Positions 53,218 to 63,048 of a DNA stretch of 64,000 nt are shown one piece after another. Each line of letters opens with the position of its first letter. Position 1 is the first letter of the stretch. The stretch comes from Ahniella sp. (GTDB taxonomy: Bacteria > Pseudomonadota > Gammaproteobacteria > Xanthomonadales > Ahniellaceae). The notes under the pieces are model-generated. The model saw only the letters and a program-made list of their open reading frames with translations. It did no database searches and was not told the origin of the DNA. The stretch spans positions 327,025 through 391,024 of the forward strand of contig JADJRU010000051.1 of NCBI GenBank assembly GCA_016712105.1. The letters are read 5' to 3'. Position numbers and translations under genes: made by a program.

Positions 53218-54704
53218 TCAAGGCGTCCGTTGGTTCGTTTGGATCATGTGCCTGACGGGCTGGTCAGCGGTCGTTCCAGCGCAGGATTTTCCGATTGAGC
53301 CCGCGGTGGTCACCAAACCGGCACCCGCACCGGAGCCGCCCAAAGGCGCCAGAGCCTGCGCCCATCAAGCCGGCGCCGGCGACGCCACCCGCAGCGGCGA
53401 CTGCAGCACCGGCGCCCATCAAGACACCCGTGGTCGACAAGGTGCCGGCCCCGGTTCCGGCCGCAGCGGGCTCACAGGCGACAACCGTGGTTCCGGCCCG
53501 TATCCGGAGCCGGGTCTTGCAGGGATCGTTCGCGACGACTCTGCGGTGACCAATGCAGCGGCGACCCGACACAGTGGCCCCTGCCAACTCCGTTCGTTGT
53601 GCCCAGTTTCCGCGATGCACTCGAAGACGTGCCGACCGAACTGTTGCCGATGCAGTTGATGGGGAGTGGATCCAGCCCAATTCCCGTCGTGAATTGCGCT
53701 GGGCATCCAGCCAGAGTTTTGATGGCGCCACCGTGACCACACCGGTCGTGGTGTTCCATGGCAACAAACCCGGCCCGCGTCTGTGCCTGACCGCTGCAGT
53801 CCATGGTGACGAGATCAACGGCATCGAAATCATCCGGCGCGTGCTCAACGATCTGCGTCCGGCAGAGATGTCCGGCAGTGTCATTGCCGTGCCGATCGTC
53901 AACTATCTGGGCTACGCACGTGGCTCACGGTATCTGCCCGATCGTCGCGATCTCAATCGTTTCTTTCCGGGCAGTCGAACCGGCAGTTCGGCGTCGCGTA
54001 TTGCGCACAGCTTTTTCCATGACATTGCCAAACACTGCCACGCGCTGGTTGATTTCCACACCGGCTCATTCGATCGATCGAACCTGCCGCAGGTGCGTGG
54101 CGACTTGCGAGTGCCGGCGGTGCTGGAGTTCACGCGCGGTTTCGGTGCAACGGCCGTGCTGCATTCACCTGGATCACGCGGCATGTTGCGACGTGCCGTC
54201 AGCGAAGTCGGTATTCCTGCCGTGACGTTCGAGGTGGGTTCGCCGATGCGCCTCGAGCCCGGTGAAATTGATGTGGGTGTGCAAGCCATGCATACATTGC
54301 TGCACAAACTGGGCATGACCCGCAGTTTCCGGATGTGGTCCGAACCGCAAGCGACGTTTTATGCAGCAAAATGGGTCCGCGCCGATGCCGGTGGCATGTT
54401 GTTCACCACCGTGAAGCTGGGTGATCGGGTGCGCGAGGGCCAGCGCCTGGGCAAGGTCGTGGATCCACTCGCCAACACCGAGCGCGCGATTCTGTCGCCG
54501 GTGCGGGGTCGTGTGCTGGGTATGGCCCTGAACCAGATCGTGTTGCCCGGATTCGCGGCGTTTCATGTCGGCGTCGAGGCCGACGAACAGACCATGATCG
54601 AGAGTGCCGAGGCGAACGAAGCGGCAAGTATTGGTGCCGAAGATGAAGACGCCGATGAAAGTCGGATCGAACCGGCGCAGGACGACGAAGACGTGGAGCG
54701 GTGA
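53209..54704 (+). CDS. Exported AstE/AspA-family zinc hydrolase (succinylglutamate desuccinylase/aspartoacylase-like), N-terminal half frame-broken
   Basis: The first part (from about 53,209) encodes a signal-like helix (WFVWIMCLTGWSAVVPAQD) and a Pro/Ala-rich linker (EPAPIKPAPATPPAAA). From 53,650 the enzyme domain is intact: AAVHGDEINGIEII (zinc His and Glu), DFHTGSFD (zinc His), FEVGSPMRLEPGE (catalytic Glu) and a beta-rich C-terminal part (LFTTVKLGDRVREGQ), with an acidic tail (AEDEDADESRIEP). Frame changes occur near 53,345, 53,540 and 53,640. The family removes acyl groups from amino acids; a peptidase-like role at the envelope is possible here. The stop overlaps the start of the amidase gene. 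Confidence 0.75.
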
Positions 54705-55283
54705 TGGACGCCGCTGCGATCGAGACATGGCATCTGCCGTATGCAGCCCAGTTGGAAGCACGTTCCGCCGACGCGGTGACGCTGGTGGTGATTCACTGCA
54801 CGGAATTGCCCGATCTCGCCATGGCGCGTACCTACGGCGAGAAGATCCTCTACGTCGACTCCGGAACCGGCAATAGCGGGCACTATTACATCGACCGCGA
54901 CGGACGCATCTTCGAATTTGTGCCGGTCACTCGTGTGGCGCACCACACTCGTGGCTACAACCCGAAGTCGGTCGGCATTGAACTCGTCAACACGGGTCGT
55001 TATCCCGAATGGTTTCATTCCCAGCGCCAGGAACCGACTGAGCCGTATACCGAAGCCCAGATCAGTGCCCCTGCGCAGTCTGTTGAAGCAACTCCGCACG
55101 CAACTGCCCAATCTCGAGCAGATTGCCGGGCACGAGGATCTTGATCAGGCGCAGGTTCCTGCGACGGATGACCCTGCGAAGATGGTCTGGCGCAAACGTG
55201 ATCCCGGAGCCCTGTTTCCGTGGCCCGACGTGTTGGCGGGTTCAGGCTTGCGTCGTCTCGAGCGCGACCACCACGAGCCGTAG
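54704..55283 (+). CDS. AmpD-like N-acetylmuramoyl-L-alanine amidase (Amidase_2), one frame break
   Basis: The N-terminal part reads VTLVVIHCTELPD (first zinc His), GHYYIDRDGRIFEFVPV and RVAHHTRGYNPKSVGIELVNTG (second His). The third ligand is in IAGHEDLDQAQVPATDDPAK, then KRDPGALFPW, all matching Amidase_2. The frame breaks at the C run 55,068-55,071: with one C fewer the text is continuous. No signal peptide, so like AmpD it may act on recycled muropeptides in the cytosol. The upstream zinc hydrolase gene overlaps its start, so both may belong to cell-wall peptide turnover. Confidence 0.8.
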
Positions 55284-55291
55284 ATCCGATC

Positions 55292-56449
55292 ATGGACACG
55301 TCGCCGGACATTCTGGTGGTCGGACTTGGCGCGATGGGCGCCGCGACGCTGTTGTTTGCCAGCGGTCAGGGCTTGCGTGTACTGGGCATCGATCGATACG
55401 AACCGCCGCACCATCACGGATCCACCCATGGTGAAAGCCGCATCACCCGAGTGGGTGTGGGCGAGGGCGCAGAATACGTCCCCTTGGTGCAGCGATCGCA
55501 CCGGCTCTGGCGCGATCTGGAGACGGCGACCTGCACATCGCTGTATCACGCCTGCGGCGGCTTGATCCTGGGCTGCGGCGACGCCGCGCCGATGCACGGC
55601 CAGCATCACTTTCTCGATAGCACCGTTGCCGTGGCCGAGGCGTTTGGCATCCGGCACGAGGTGCTCGACGCCGATACCATCGCCGCCCGCTGGCCACAGT
55701 TCCAGTTGACGGGCGCCGAGCGTGGTTACTTCGAGCCGGAAGCCGGTTACCTGCGGCCCGAAGCCTGCGTGGCCGCACAACTGGCGCAGGCCCGTTTGCG
55801 TGGCGCGGAGATCCATAACGGCGAATGCCTGCTCGAATGGTCCAAGGATTCGCGTGGCATTGCGGTACGCACGGATCGGACGACGTATCGGCCAGGGCTG
55901 GTCGTGTTCTGTCTTGGCGCATGGTTGCCCGGCGTGGTGCCGGCTCCTTTGTTGCGGGTGACGCGACAGGTGCTGCACTGGTTCGACACCGAACGGCCTG
56001 AAGACTATGCCGCCGACCGGTTTCCGATCTTCATCTGGAACTGGGGTCTCCACGAAGGGCAGGTGTACTACGGATTCCCGGATCTGGGTGGCGGAATCAA
56101 ATTGGCTACGGAAGGGCATGTCGAAACAGATCCGAATCACGTGGATCGCAGCGTAGGCCAGGGCGAGATCGAGGCGTTTTACCGGCTGCACGTGCGAGGC
56201 CGGATGCGCGGCGTGTTGCCAAACATTCGTCGAACCGCGACGTGTCTGTACACCGAAGCGCCCGGTGCACGGTTCTGGATCGATCGCTTGGCCGACGACG
56301 GCCCGATTGTCGTGTCCGCCTGTTCCGGGCACGGGTTCAAACACTCGGCTGCGATTGGCGAAGCGGTCGCGCAGTGGGCGATCAGCGGTGTCCGGCCCTC
56401 GGTTCTGCTGCCATTCGCCGCGCCGCCGGGTGATACGGCTTCGCGTTGA
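55292..56449 (+). CDS. SolA-like FAD-dependent amine oxidase (N-methyltryptophan/sarcosine oxidase family)
   Basis: This 385-residue protein starts with the dinucleotide motif ILVVGLGAMGAATL. Motifs of the monomeric sarcosine oxidase family follow: HHHGSTHGESRITR, the GYFEPEAGYLRPEACV region and CLYTEAPGARFWID, where the Cys is the one that binds FAD covalently in this family. A closing ACSGHGFKHSAAIGE also fits. It oxidises N-methyl or secondary amines with oxygen to give hydrogen peroxide. A link to the polyamine locus at 2-12 kb is conceivable (a PuuB-like oxidase is missing there) but PuuB is a different branch. Confidence 0.85.
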   Translation: MDTSPDILVVGLGAMGAATLLFASGQGLRVLGIDRYEPPHHHGSTHGESRITRVGVGEGAEYVPLVQRSHRLWRDLETATCTSLYHACGGLILGCGDAAPMHGQHHFLDSTVAVAEAFGIRHEVLDADTIAARWPQFQLTGAERGYFEPEAGYLRPEACVAAQLAQARLRGAEIHNGECLLEWSKDSRGIAVRTDRTTYRPGLVVFCLGAWLPGVVPAPLLRVTRQVLHWFDTERPEDYAADRFPIFIWNWGLHEGQVYYGFPDLGGGIKLATEGHVETDPNHVDRSVGQGEIEAFYRLHVRGRMRGVLPNIRRTATCLYTEAPGARFWIDRLADDGPIVVSACSGHGFKHSAAIGEAVAQWAISGVRPSVLLPFAAPPGDTASR

Positions 56450-56538
56450 ACTTTGTTCACGCGGCAGGTGGTTCAATGCGCCTCGTCAGGACTCGGTTCT
56501 CCAGTACGTTTCAGCGATCCATCCAAGCGGAGATTGTC

Positions 56539-57390
56539 ATGCCGAGTTCCTCGAAATTCTTGCGCCGTGCGTCTTTTCTGCTGGCCGCCGCGCTGATTGG
56601 TTGTTCGGCATCAATTGCTGCTGCCGATACCGAATACGTGACCGTCGGCGGCGAGACCAAGCGGGTCGAGGGCATCCTGCGCGAAGCGCAAGCGGGTGAC
56701 GTGTCGTGTTACCTCATGCTCGAGGGCACCGACGGCGAAACGTTCTATGAGAGTGCCGGGTTCGAGATATGCGAAGACGCGGACCTCATCGGCAAGCGAC
56801 TGCGATTGAGTTATTCGATCGAGAACGTTCTGGCCGAATCGTGTCAGGGTGATGTGGACTGCGGCAAGAGTGACCAGATCGTTCTGGTCAGTGGCGTCGA
56901 GGCAATCGCTGATGCCGCGCCGGCGGGCAAGAATTCATGGTGTACCGACTCGGAGACGGTGATCTTTGCATGCCGCACTGGCGGCAAGCTGGTATCTGTC
57001 TGCGCATCCAGCGACGCGGCCGAAAACGCCGGTTCCGTGCAGTACCGGTTTGGTGTCCCCGAGGGCGAAGGCAAAATCGAATTGACCTTGCCAAAAGGTG
57101 TGGTCGTGCCTGCGAAGGCGGCGAATGGCGCATCAGTGCCGTTCTCGGGTGGTGGCGGGGCGTGGCTTCGGTTCCGGAATGGTGACTACGCGTACACCGT
57201 CTACAGCGGCATCGGTCGCTGGGGTCCGAATGGCGAAACCATCGAGAAACAAGGTGTCGTCGTCGAGCGCAAGGGCGAACAAGTGACGAACCTGCCCTGT
57301 ACCGGTCCGCGGACCAGCGAACTCGGCCCCGAGTGGCTCGAACAAGTCGGCATCACCGACAACGAGGAATGGTTCGACTTCCCGGAATAA
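56539..57390 (+). CDS. Exported protein, function unknown
   Basis: This protein of 283 residues from the ATG at 56,539 has a signal region (KFLRRASFLLAAALIGCSASIAAA). The cleavage may be at the Cys (lipoprotein, IGCS) or at the later Ala-rich site. The mature part has paired Cys (VSCYLML, EICEDAD, ESCQGDVDCGK, NSWCTD, IFACRT, SVCASSD) and two beta domains. It ends DNEEWFDFPE. No domain was assigned. The next 340 bases are intergenic with repeats. Confidence 0.7.
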   Translation: MPSSSKFLRRASFLLAAALIGCSASIAAADTEYVTVGGETKRVEGILREAQAGDVSCYLMLEGTDGETFYESAGFEICEDADLIGKRLRLSYSIENVLAESCQGDVDCGKSDQIVLVSGVEAIADAAPAGKNSWCTDSETVIFACRTGGKLVSVCASSDAAENAGSVQYRFGVPEGEGKIELTLPKGVVVPAKAANGASVPFSGGGGAWLRFRNGDYAYTVYSGIGRWGPNGETIEKQGVVVERKGEQVTNLPCTGPRTSELGPEWLEQVGITDNEEWFDFPE

Positions 57391-57487
57391 CCGGATCGGG
57401 TGCCGCTGGCGCTCGGTTGATGCGTTGCCCGGCTCTTGGGTCGCGCCGTTCGGCAAACATCTTCGCGCATCAATCCGGATGCCAAAA

Positions 57488-57602
57488 CCCTTCTCCCGTT
57501 CACGGGAGAAGGTGGCCGAAGGCCGGATGAGGGGCAGAATGGCGCGTCGCCAGATTTCCCTCATCTGCTGTCGGCATCTTCTCCCGCGAGCGGGAAGAGT
57601 TG
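57488..57602. repeat. CTTCTCCC-type palindromes, copies 2 and 3
   Basis: CCTTCTCCCGTTCACGGGAG and AAGGTGGCCGAAGGCCGGATG are followed about 50 bases later by an opposed CCCTCATCTGC...CTTCTCCCGC unit. Together they form an inverted composite like the copy at 36,106. No gene was seen in 57,391-57,730. Confidence 0.65.
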
Positions 57603-57730
57603 CTCGACTTTGTTCAATGGAGCACCGCACACCAGAACGATTCCTGAAAACACCCCGCATGTTGGAAAGTTTGTTCCCTTGATCGTCCAGATATCGAAGC
57701 AGAAGCCGCGGACGAGGTGATTACAACTTT

Positions 57731-60258
57731 CTATTCCGTTTCACGCCTATGCCCGGCAGGCAGCAACGAGATGGCACGCTGCAAGGCACCGTCGCGCGGC
57801 ACCAGCGCAGCCGCTTCTCGCTGCAGGGTTTCCAGGTCGTCGTCGCCGAGGCCGCGGCTCAGGGCCACCCAGCGTGCCATCAGCCGCAGGTTGGCCGGTG
57901 CTTGCGGTGTGGACAGGCATGCGATGGCGTCTTCGCGTGGATCGGCAGCAGTGTCATCGGTGTCGAGTAATGCCAGTTCGAGCAACCGCGCGCGACAAGC
58001 CTTGATCGACTGTGCACCGTCGGCAGCCAGGACTGTGGTGACTCCCTTCAACGCCGCGCGCGCAGCACCGATATCGCCCTCCAGCCATAACATTTCGGCC
58101 AGCAGCAAGCTGGCATAGGCCGTTTCCGGGTGGGCGGTGCCGGCCCAGTCGGCATAAATCGATTGGGACTCGCGTAACGCGCTCAGTGCAGACTCGCGAT
58201 CGCCAGCGGCACGCAAGGCACTGCCGAGTCCGACCAGTGGCAATGCCACTTCACGATTTCGTGCTCCGTATCGGGCCCGGGCCAGCGCGATCGATTCGCG
58301 GTAGTGGGCAATCGACTCGTCCAATCGGTCCAGGCGCAGTTCGATCGCCGCCAGATTGTTGAGACTGGTCACCAGGCCGGCCTGCTCGGTATCGCCGCGT
58401 TGCGCTTGCACGATACGCGCGTAGGCTGCCTGAGCCGAAGGCAGGTCGCCCCGACTGTAAGCGATCGTCGCCAGCAGCATTTCGGTATCGACGATCTCGT
58501 GTACCGGTACCGGCTGCAACCCATTCAAGTGTGCGAGGGCGGACTGTGCGGCGGCTTCAGCATCCTGCGGCCGTTCCTGATTGATCAGGCAAACCGCCAA
58601 CTGACGTTGTAATCCTGCAATGAGCAGGCCGTCTGCAGTCCCGCGCAGGCTTTCAAGGCCGAGTCTCAGCACGTGCTCGGCATCGTTCCAGCGCGATTGG
58701 AAGTTGTGGACGCGGCCCAGTTGCAACAGCACTCTGCCTTTCGGCGTGAGCCCTCAGGGAGCGTCGTATCGACCGCCAGCGCAGCCTTGGAGGAGCGCCT
58801 CGGCCTCGTCGTAGTGGCCGAGTGCCCGGTAACTGTCTGCGATGACTGCCTGCAGCCGTACGCGCAGTTCGCCATCCAGTTCGGTTTCTTTCCAACTGCG
58901 CACGACCACTGTCGAGCAGATCGCGTGCGCTGGGTTCGCGGCCCCTGATTGCGCAGTGGCTGCGAGGCCTCGAAGAGGCCAGTCAGGAAGTCGGCAATAC
59001 GCTCGGCGCGCACCGCTTCGTGTTGCGACAGATCGCGCTCGCGGGCCGCGCGCTCTGCCTGCCACACTGCAACCAGGCTAAGAACCGCCAGAGACAGCAG
59101 TGCAAACGTGCCCAGCGCCATGGCAACGCGATGGCGACGCGCCAGTCGAGCCAGTGTGGCTGCGGCGGTTCCTGCGCGGGCCAACACCGGGAGGTCATCC
59201 AGCACGCGGCCAAGTTCATCGGCAAACTCCATCACGCTGGCGTAGCGCGCAGATGGATCACGCGATAGCGCACGGGCCAGTACCGCTTCAAGATCACGGG
59301 CGCGGTCGGGCGCAAAACCGGCGAGCATGGGGTCATTCCTGCTCGCAAGGCAGCGTCGCAGGGGTGTCGCATCGCCGGCCAACACACGTTCGGCAAGACT
59401 TCGCCCGGTTTGCGGCTGTGCCGCGAACGGATGCTCGTCGGCGAGCAATTCGTAGAGGATCAGCGCCAGCGCGTAGATATCGACGCCAGTGCCCGTGGGT
59501 TCCCCGGCGATCTGTTCGGGCGCCGCATATCGCAACGTGAAGTAGCGCGCGGCGGTCTGCTGTGGATCGGCGCTGGTGCGGTCGAGCAGTTTGGCTACGC
59601 CGAAGTCCAGGACTTTGACCTGACCCTGTGTGTCCACCATGAGGTTGGCAGGCTTCAGATCCCGGTGCAGGACCAATTGTGCATGGGCATGGGCGATCGC
59701 CTGGGCCGCCGCCCTCACCACTGCAATTCGCGCGCGCGCGTCGCCGATGGCACGGCAGTGGTCGCGGATGCTGCTGCCGGCGATGTATTCCATCACCAGG
59801 TAAGGGCTGGCTTGGGCGTCTTCGCCTGCATCGAGCAACCTTGCAATGCCCGGATGTGTGAGCCGTGCAAGGACATGGCGTTCATGGGCGAAGAAACCTG
59901 GATTGGCCGCTTCGGCGACAAACTTGATCGCTGCCAGGCCCTCGTAGCAGCCATCTTCGCGATGCGCGCGGTAGACCCTGCCCATGCCGCCGACACCAAT
60001 CAGCGCCTCGATGCGCCAGGCACCCACCAGACTGCCGATGCGAGAATCCTGAGCCATGGCCTCGACGACCTGCGGCGCATGAGCATGAACGTTCTCGCCA
60101 ATGTCGGACCGTGCGTCTGCATCAAGCATCGATTGCAGAAGGTCCAAGCCTTGCGGCCCGAGGCCACTGGCGTCAATGACCTCCTGACGTTGTTTGGCCG
60201 GGAGATCGCAGATCGTGTCGAACAGCGCGCGCACCGCGCGCCAGTCAAGGATGCTCAC
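57731..60258 (-). CDS. Membrane Ser/Thr protein kinase with C-terminal TPR region (ECF module 2), frame breaks at 58.7-58.96 kb
   Basis: The start is GTG at 60,258, overlapping the ECF sigma stop by 4 bases (GTGA). The kinase domain has IGVGGMGRVYRA, AAIKFVAE (Lys), LVLHRDLKPANLMV, VKVLDFGVAKLL and RYAAPEQIAGEPTGTGVDIYAL. A membrane helix (LGTFALLSLAVLSLVAVW) and a long TPR-like helical region (LLQLGRVHNFQSRWNDAEHV and on) follow. Four single-base errors fall between about 58,720 and 58,960, at the junction of helix and TPR region, yet the text on both sides is normal. About 840 residues in total. It probably phosphorylates its sigma partner. Confidence 0.82.
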
Positions 60259-60795
60259 ACACTTTCCTGAAACTGCGCGGCAACAAACGCGCGCGCTGCG
60301 CGCAGATCACGCTCCACCGTGGCGGTCGACAGGTCGAGTACCTCGGCGGTCTCCTCTATGGTGCAGCCGCCAAAAAAGCGCAACTCGAAAACCTGCTCCA
60401 AACGAACATCCAGTTCGCGCAATCGCTGCAGCGCTTGATCGATGGCGATCAGATCGATCTGCTGCATGCGCCTGTCGTCACCGTGATCCAGTCCGTCCAT
60501 CGTGACCCGCTGCAGATCGCCGCCACGACGTTCGGCCTGGCGCTCGCGGACATAGTCGATCAGGACATGGCGCATGACGGGCCATCGCGGCAAGGAAATG
60601 CTGGCGGCTCTGCCAGCGATGATCGCCACCGGCGACCTTGATCCAGGCCTCATTCACCAGCGCTGTCGCGTTTAATGTCGGGTTGCCGCTTTGGCGCGAC
60701 AACTGCTGCTGCGCCAGTCGGCGCAGCGAGGCGTACAGCGCTGCCGGCACGCTGCGCTCTGACGCATTCAGGCCCTCGGTAATGTCCTGGGTCAC
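60255..60795 (-). CDS. ECF sigma factor, ECF43-like (module 2), one frame break
   Basis: The GTG at 60,795 is chosen because GAGAGG lies 5-6 bases upstream; another GTG lies two codons earlier. Region 2 reads TLNATALVNEAWIKV and RQHFLAAMAR...MRHVLIDYVRERQAERRGG; region 4 is ELRFFGGCTIEETAEVLDLS and STATVERDLRAARAF. One base is missing near 60,575 (AMAR|VMRHV). Thr44 in NATALVNEA matches Thr53 of module 1 and is a candidate phosphosite. The stop overlaps the kinase start, so both are translated together. Confidence 0.82.
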
Positions 60796-60914
60796 GTGCA
60801 CCTCTCGCCGGAGTGGCCGTGAAGTATATCGCCGGGCAGCCCGGCTGACGGCTTCGTGATGGAGTTTTGGCCCGCAATCCGTATTCGGAATGACACCCCA
60901 AAACGGAGACTTCG

Positions 60915-62067
60915 ATGCGCCCCCTCAAACACTGCACGATCCTGGCTGCACCCATTTTTTTGCTCGCCGGCCAAACCCTGGCCGAGACGCCACTGGACGG
61001 CATCCAGGATCTCTCCTTCGGTGGCAACGGCCTCGCCTCGATCAACTTCAACCTGGCTGCCGGTCATACGGATGACGCTCAGGATGTCGTGGTCAGCCCG
61101 AGCGGCAGTATCTATATGGCTGCCACCGTGGGCATCAGCATGCAAGGTACGACGCGGCGGCGGTTCGGCCTGGCACGATTGCTGGCCGACGGCCAACTTG
61201 ACAACACCTTCAGCTCCGACGGACTGTCTTCACCTTCGCCGGCTGCCCCAATGAGTTCCATGCTGAAGCGCGTGGGCTGGCCGTTCGCGCTGACGGCAAG
61301 CCGATCGTCGCCGGCTCCCGTTACTCGACAAACGCGGAGGGCAAGATCCTCGTGTGCCGATTCAATGTTGCCGGCAACCTGGACAGCACCTTCTGACTCG
61401 GATGGTTGTGCCGAGCCCGCTGGCGCTGATCGAGAATGGCGGCGAATTCGCCAAAGCGGTGGTCGCCATGCCGCAGGATCGCATTCTCGTGGCAGGTCAT
61501 GTGGCGGTGAACCCGCTCAACACCAACCACTCGGATGGCCTGTTGTTGATGCTGAACGCGGATGGCACGATCGCCACCGGTTTCGGCACCCAAGGCCACG
61601 TTCTGGGTGACGCCCGTGGCCACCATGACCTTCGTGCAGGACGTGGAAGTGCTTCCGGACGGACGTCTGATGGCTTTTGGTTGGAGCGATGTTTCCTCGT
61701 TCGTTGCTCGCTTCGATGCCAATGGCTTGATCGATACGAGTTACGGTGTCGATGGTTATGCACTGTTCGATTTTGGCGACCTCCACATGTTGTCGAACCC
61801 GCAAGAATTATTGGCCGACGGTGCGGTCGACGCCGAGGGCCGCGCGTACTGGTGCGGCAATGTGCGCAGCGACTTCAATATCGCACTCTCGGTGCTGGCG
61901 CTGGCACGACTCACGCCAGCCGGAATGCTCGATCCAGCGTACAGTGGTGATGGTCGATTCCAGCGCCGTTCATCGACGTGTTGCGCAGAACTCGAACGTG
62001 GCCGCGTGCAAAATCGACACGCAAGGTCGTCTGGTGTCGTACGTTTGCCGATGGTTTCGAGGATTGA
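60915..62067 (+). pseudogene. Secreted delta-60 repeat protein with GFE tail, repeatedly frame-broken
   Basis: The start MRPLKHCTILAAPIFLLAG is a signal peptide. The mature text shows delta-60 repeats: LSFGGNGLASINFNLAAG, FGLARLLADGQLDNTFSSDG, KPIVAGSRYST, LMLNADGTIATGFGTQGHV and FVARFDANGLIDTSYGVDGY. These predict a beta-propeller-like surface protein. At least five frame changes interrupt it (near 61,230, 61,395, 61,600, 61,960 and 62,010). The end, in the proper frame, is RTFADGFED* at 62,067. Because the repeat pattern is intact in all pieces, sequencing errors are as likely as decay. Confidence 0.7.
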
Positions 62068-62206
62068 TTCGCTGGGCTCATGAGCCCAAGAATCATTCAG
62101 GGTCCGACGAGCTTGTTGTTCGCTTGGCTGGGCTTCCGGAAAGTGACCTCATGTGTCGTCTGGAACACATCAGGCGTCGTCGTTCGGAAGCGTCCGCGAA
62201 CGGGCC

Positions 62207-62650
62207 TCAGGCATCACTCGTCGATCGGAATTCCGGGTCAACGTAAAGGCATGACGTTGCGATTAGTCCGAAGTAGGCTCCGACGCATGCAAACCGAGTG
62301 CCAGCCAGCCACATCGGTACGTCACCGATGTGTGGCATGAACCCATGGACCAGTATTCCGAAACCACCAAAAGCCAGAGCGGTTGCGAAACACCCGACCA
62401 CAAAACCAGTGGAGTCGAATCTTCTCCCGGAAGCCGGAACAGCACGGAGCCAACGATCGGCAACCAGGGATGGTGATGCCCAAGGCAAGGATGAAGCTCA
62501 AACCAAACCTGGCAGCAGCCAATCCGGCCCTTCCGATATGGCCACAGAACGACCGCTGCCGGAATGGCTACGGCAATCGGCGTAGTGGTTGCGGGGTGAC
62601 GAATCGAACCTTCAGGTTGCTGTTTGGCATGGGTTGATCGGCGGGTTGTC
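62207..62650 (-). pseudogene. Small multi-helix membrane protein, frame-broken
   Basis: Joined pieces on the minus strand give about 140 residues with four hydrophobic stretches: IAVAIPAAVVLW, FILALGITIPG, FVVGCFATALAFGGFGILV and FACVGAYFGLIATSCLYV, ending EFRSTSDA*. At least three frame changes lie between them. No family was recognised. The evidence is only hydrophobic pattern continuity, so this is a weak call. Confidence 0.35.
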
Positions 62651-62778
62651 ATACAGAGGGCCTGGGCTGCGGTCCAATCGATGGCTCAAGGCAAGTCTGC
62701 TGATGCCGAGCATACCAAGCAATGGGGTGGCACGCAGCCGGATACGAAACAATGTTCTGGCGCGCGCGGGGGCTATAG

Positions 62779-62982
62779 CAGGCTGGGCTGACGAAGGAAG
62801 CCCAACTTCCAACCTTGGGCGTTGATTGTGCGGGTTGGCGTTCGCTGGACATGCTCATGTCGTGTTTGCAGGTATTGTCGCGAGTAGCTGGGCTTCCCTT
62901 CGTCAGCCCAGCCATTCCTTCGTCAGCCCGGCCTACATTCCTTCGTCAGCCCAGCCTACGTTCCTTCGTCAGCCCAGCCTAC
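62779..62982. repeat. CCTTCGTCAGCCCAGCC repeat cluster (four direct copies and one inverted copy)
   Basis: From 62,893 the 23-base unit ATTCCTTCGTCAGCCCAGCC plus TAC is present in four imperfect copies head to tail. An inverted copy (AGGCTGGGCTGACGAAGGAA) lies about 100 bases upstream at 62,779-62,799. The GCTGGGCT core relates it to the element at 14,895. Copies are contiguous, without spacers. Confidence 0.75.
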
Positions 62983-63048
62983 AGATGCGCGCTTGCGCGA
63001 ACACCTGATTCAGGGTTACATGGTTAGCCCGCACAGCAGAATGACCGT

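Noticed and set aside
55292..56449. PuuB (gamma-glutamylputrescine oxidase)
   Set aside because: The CLYTEAPG covalent-FAD motif and overall pattern fit the SolA/monomeric sarcosine oxidase branch, and the gene is 43 kb from the polyamine locus.
62893..62982. CRISPR array
   Set aside because: Units of about 23 bases are directly adjacent without unique spacers and there are no cas genes.
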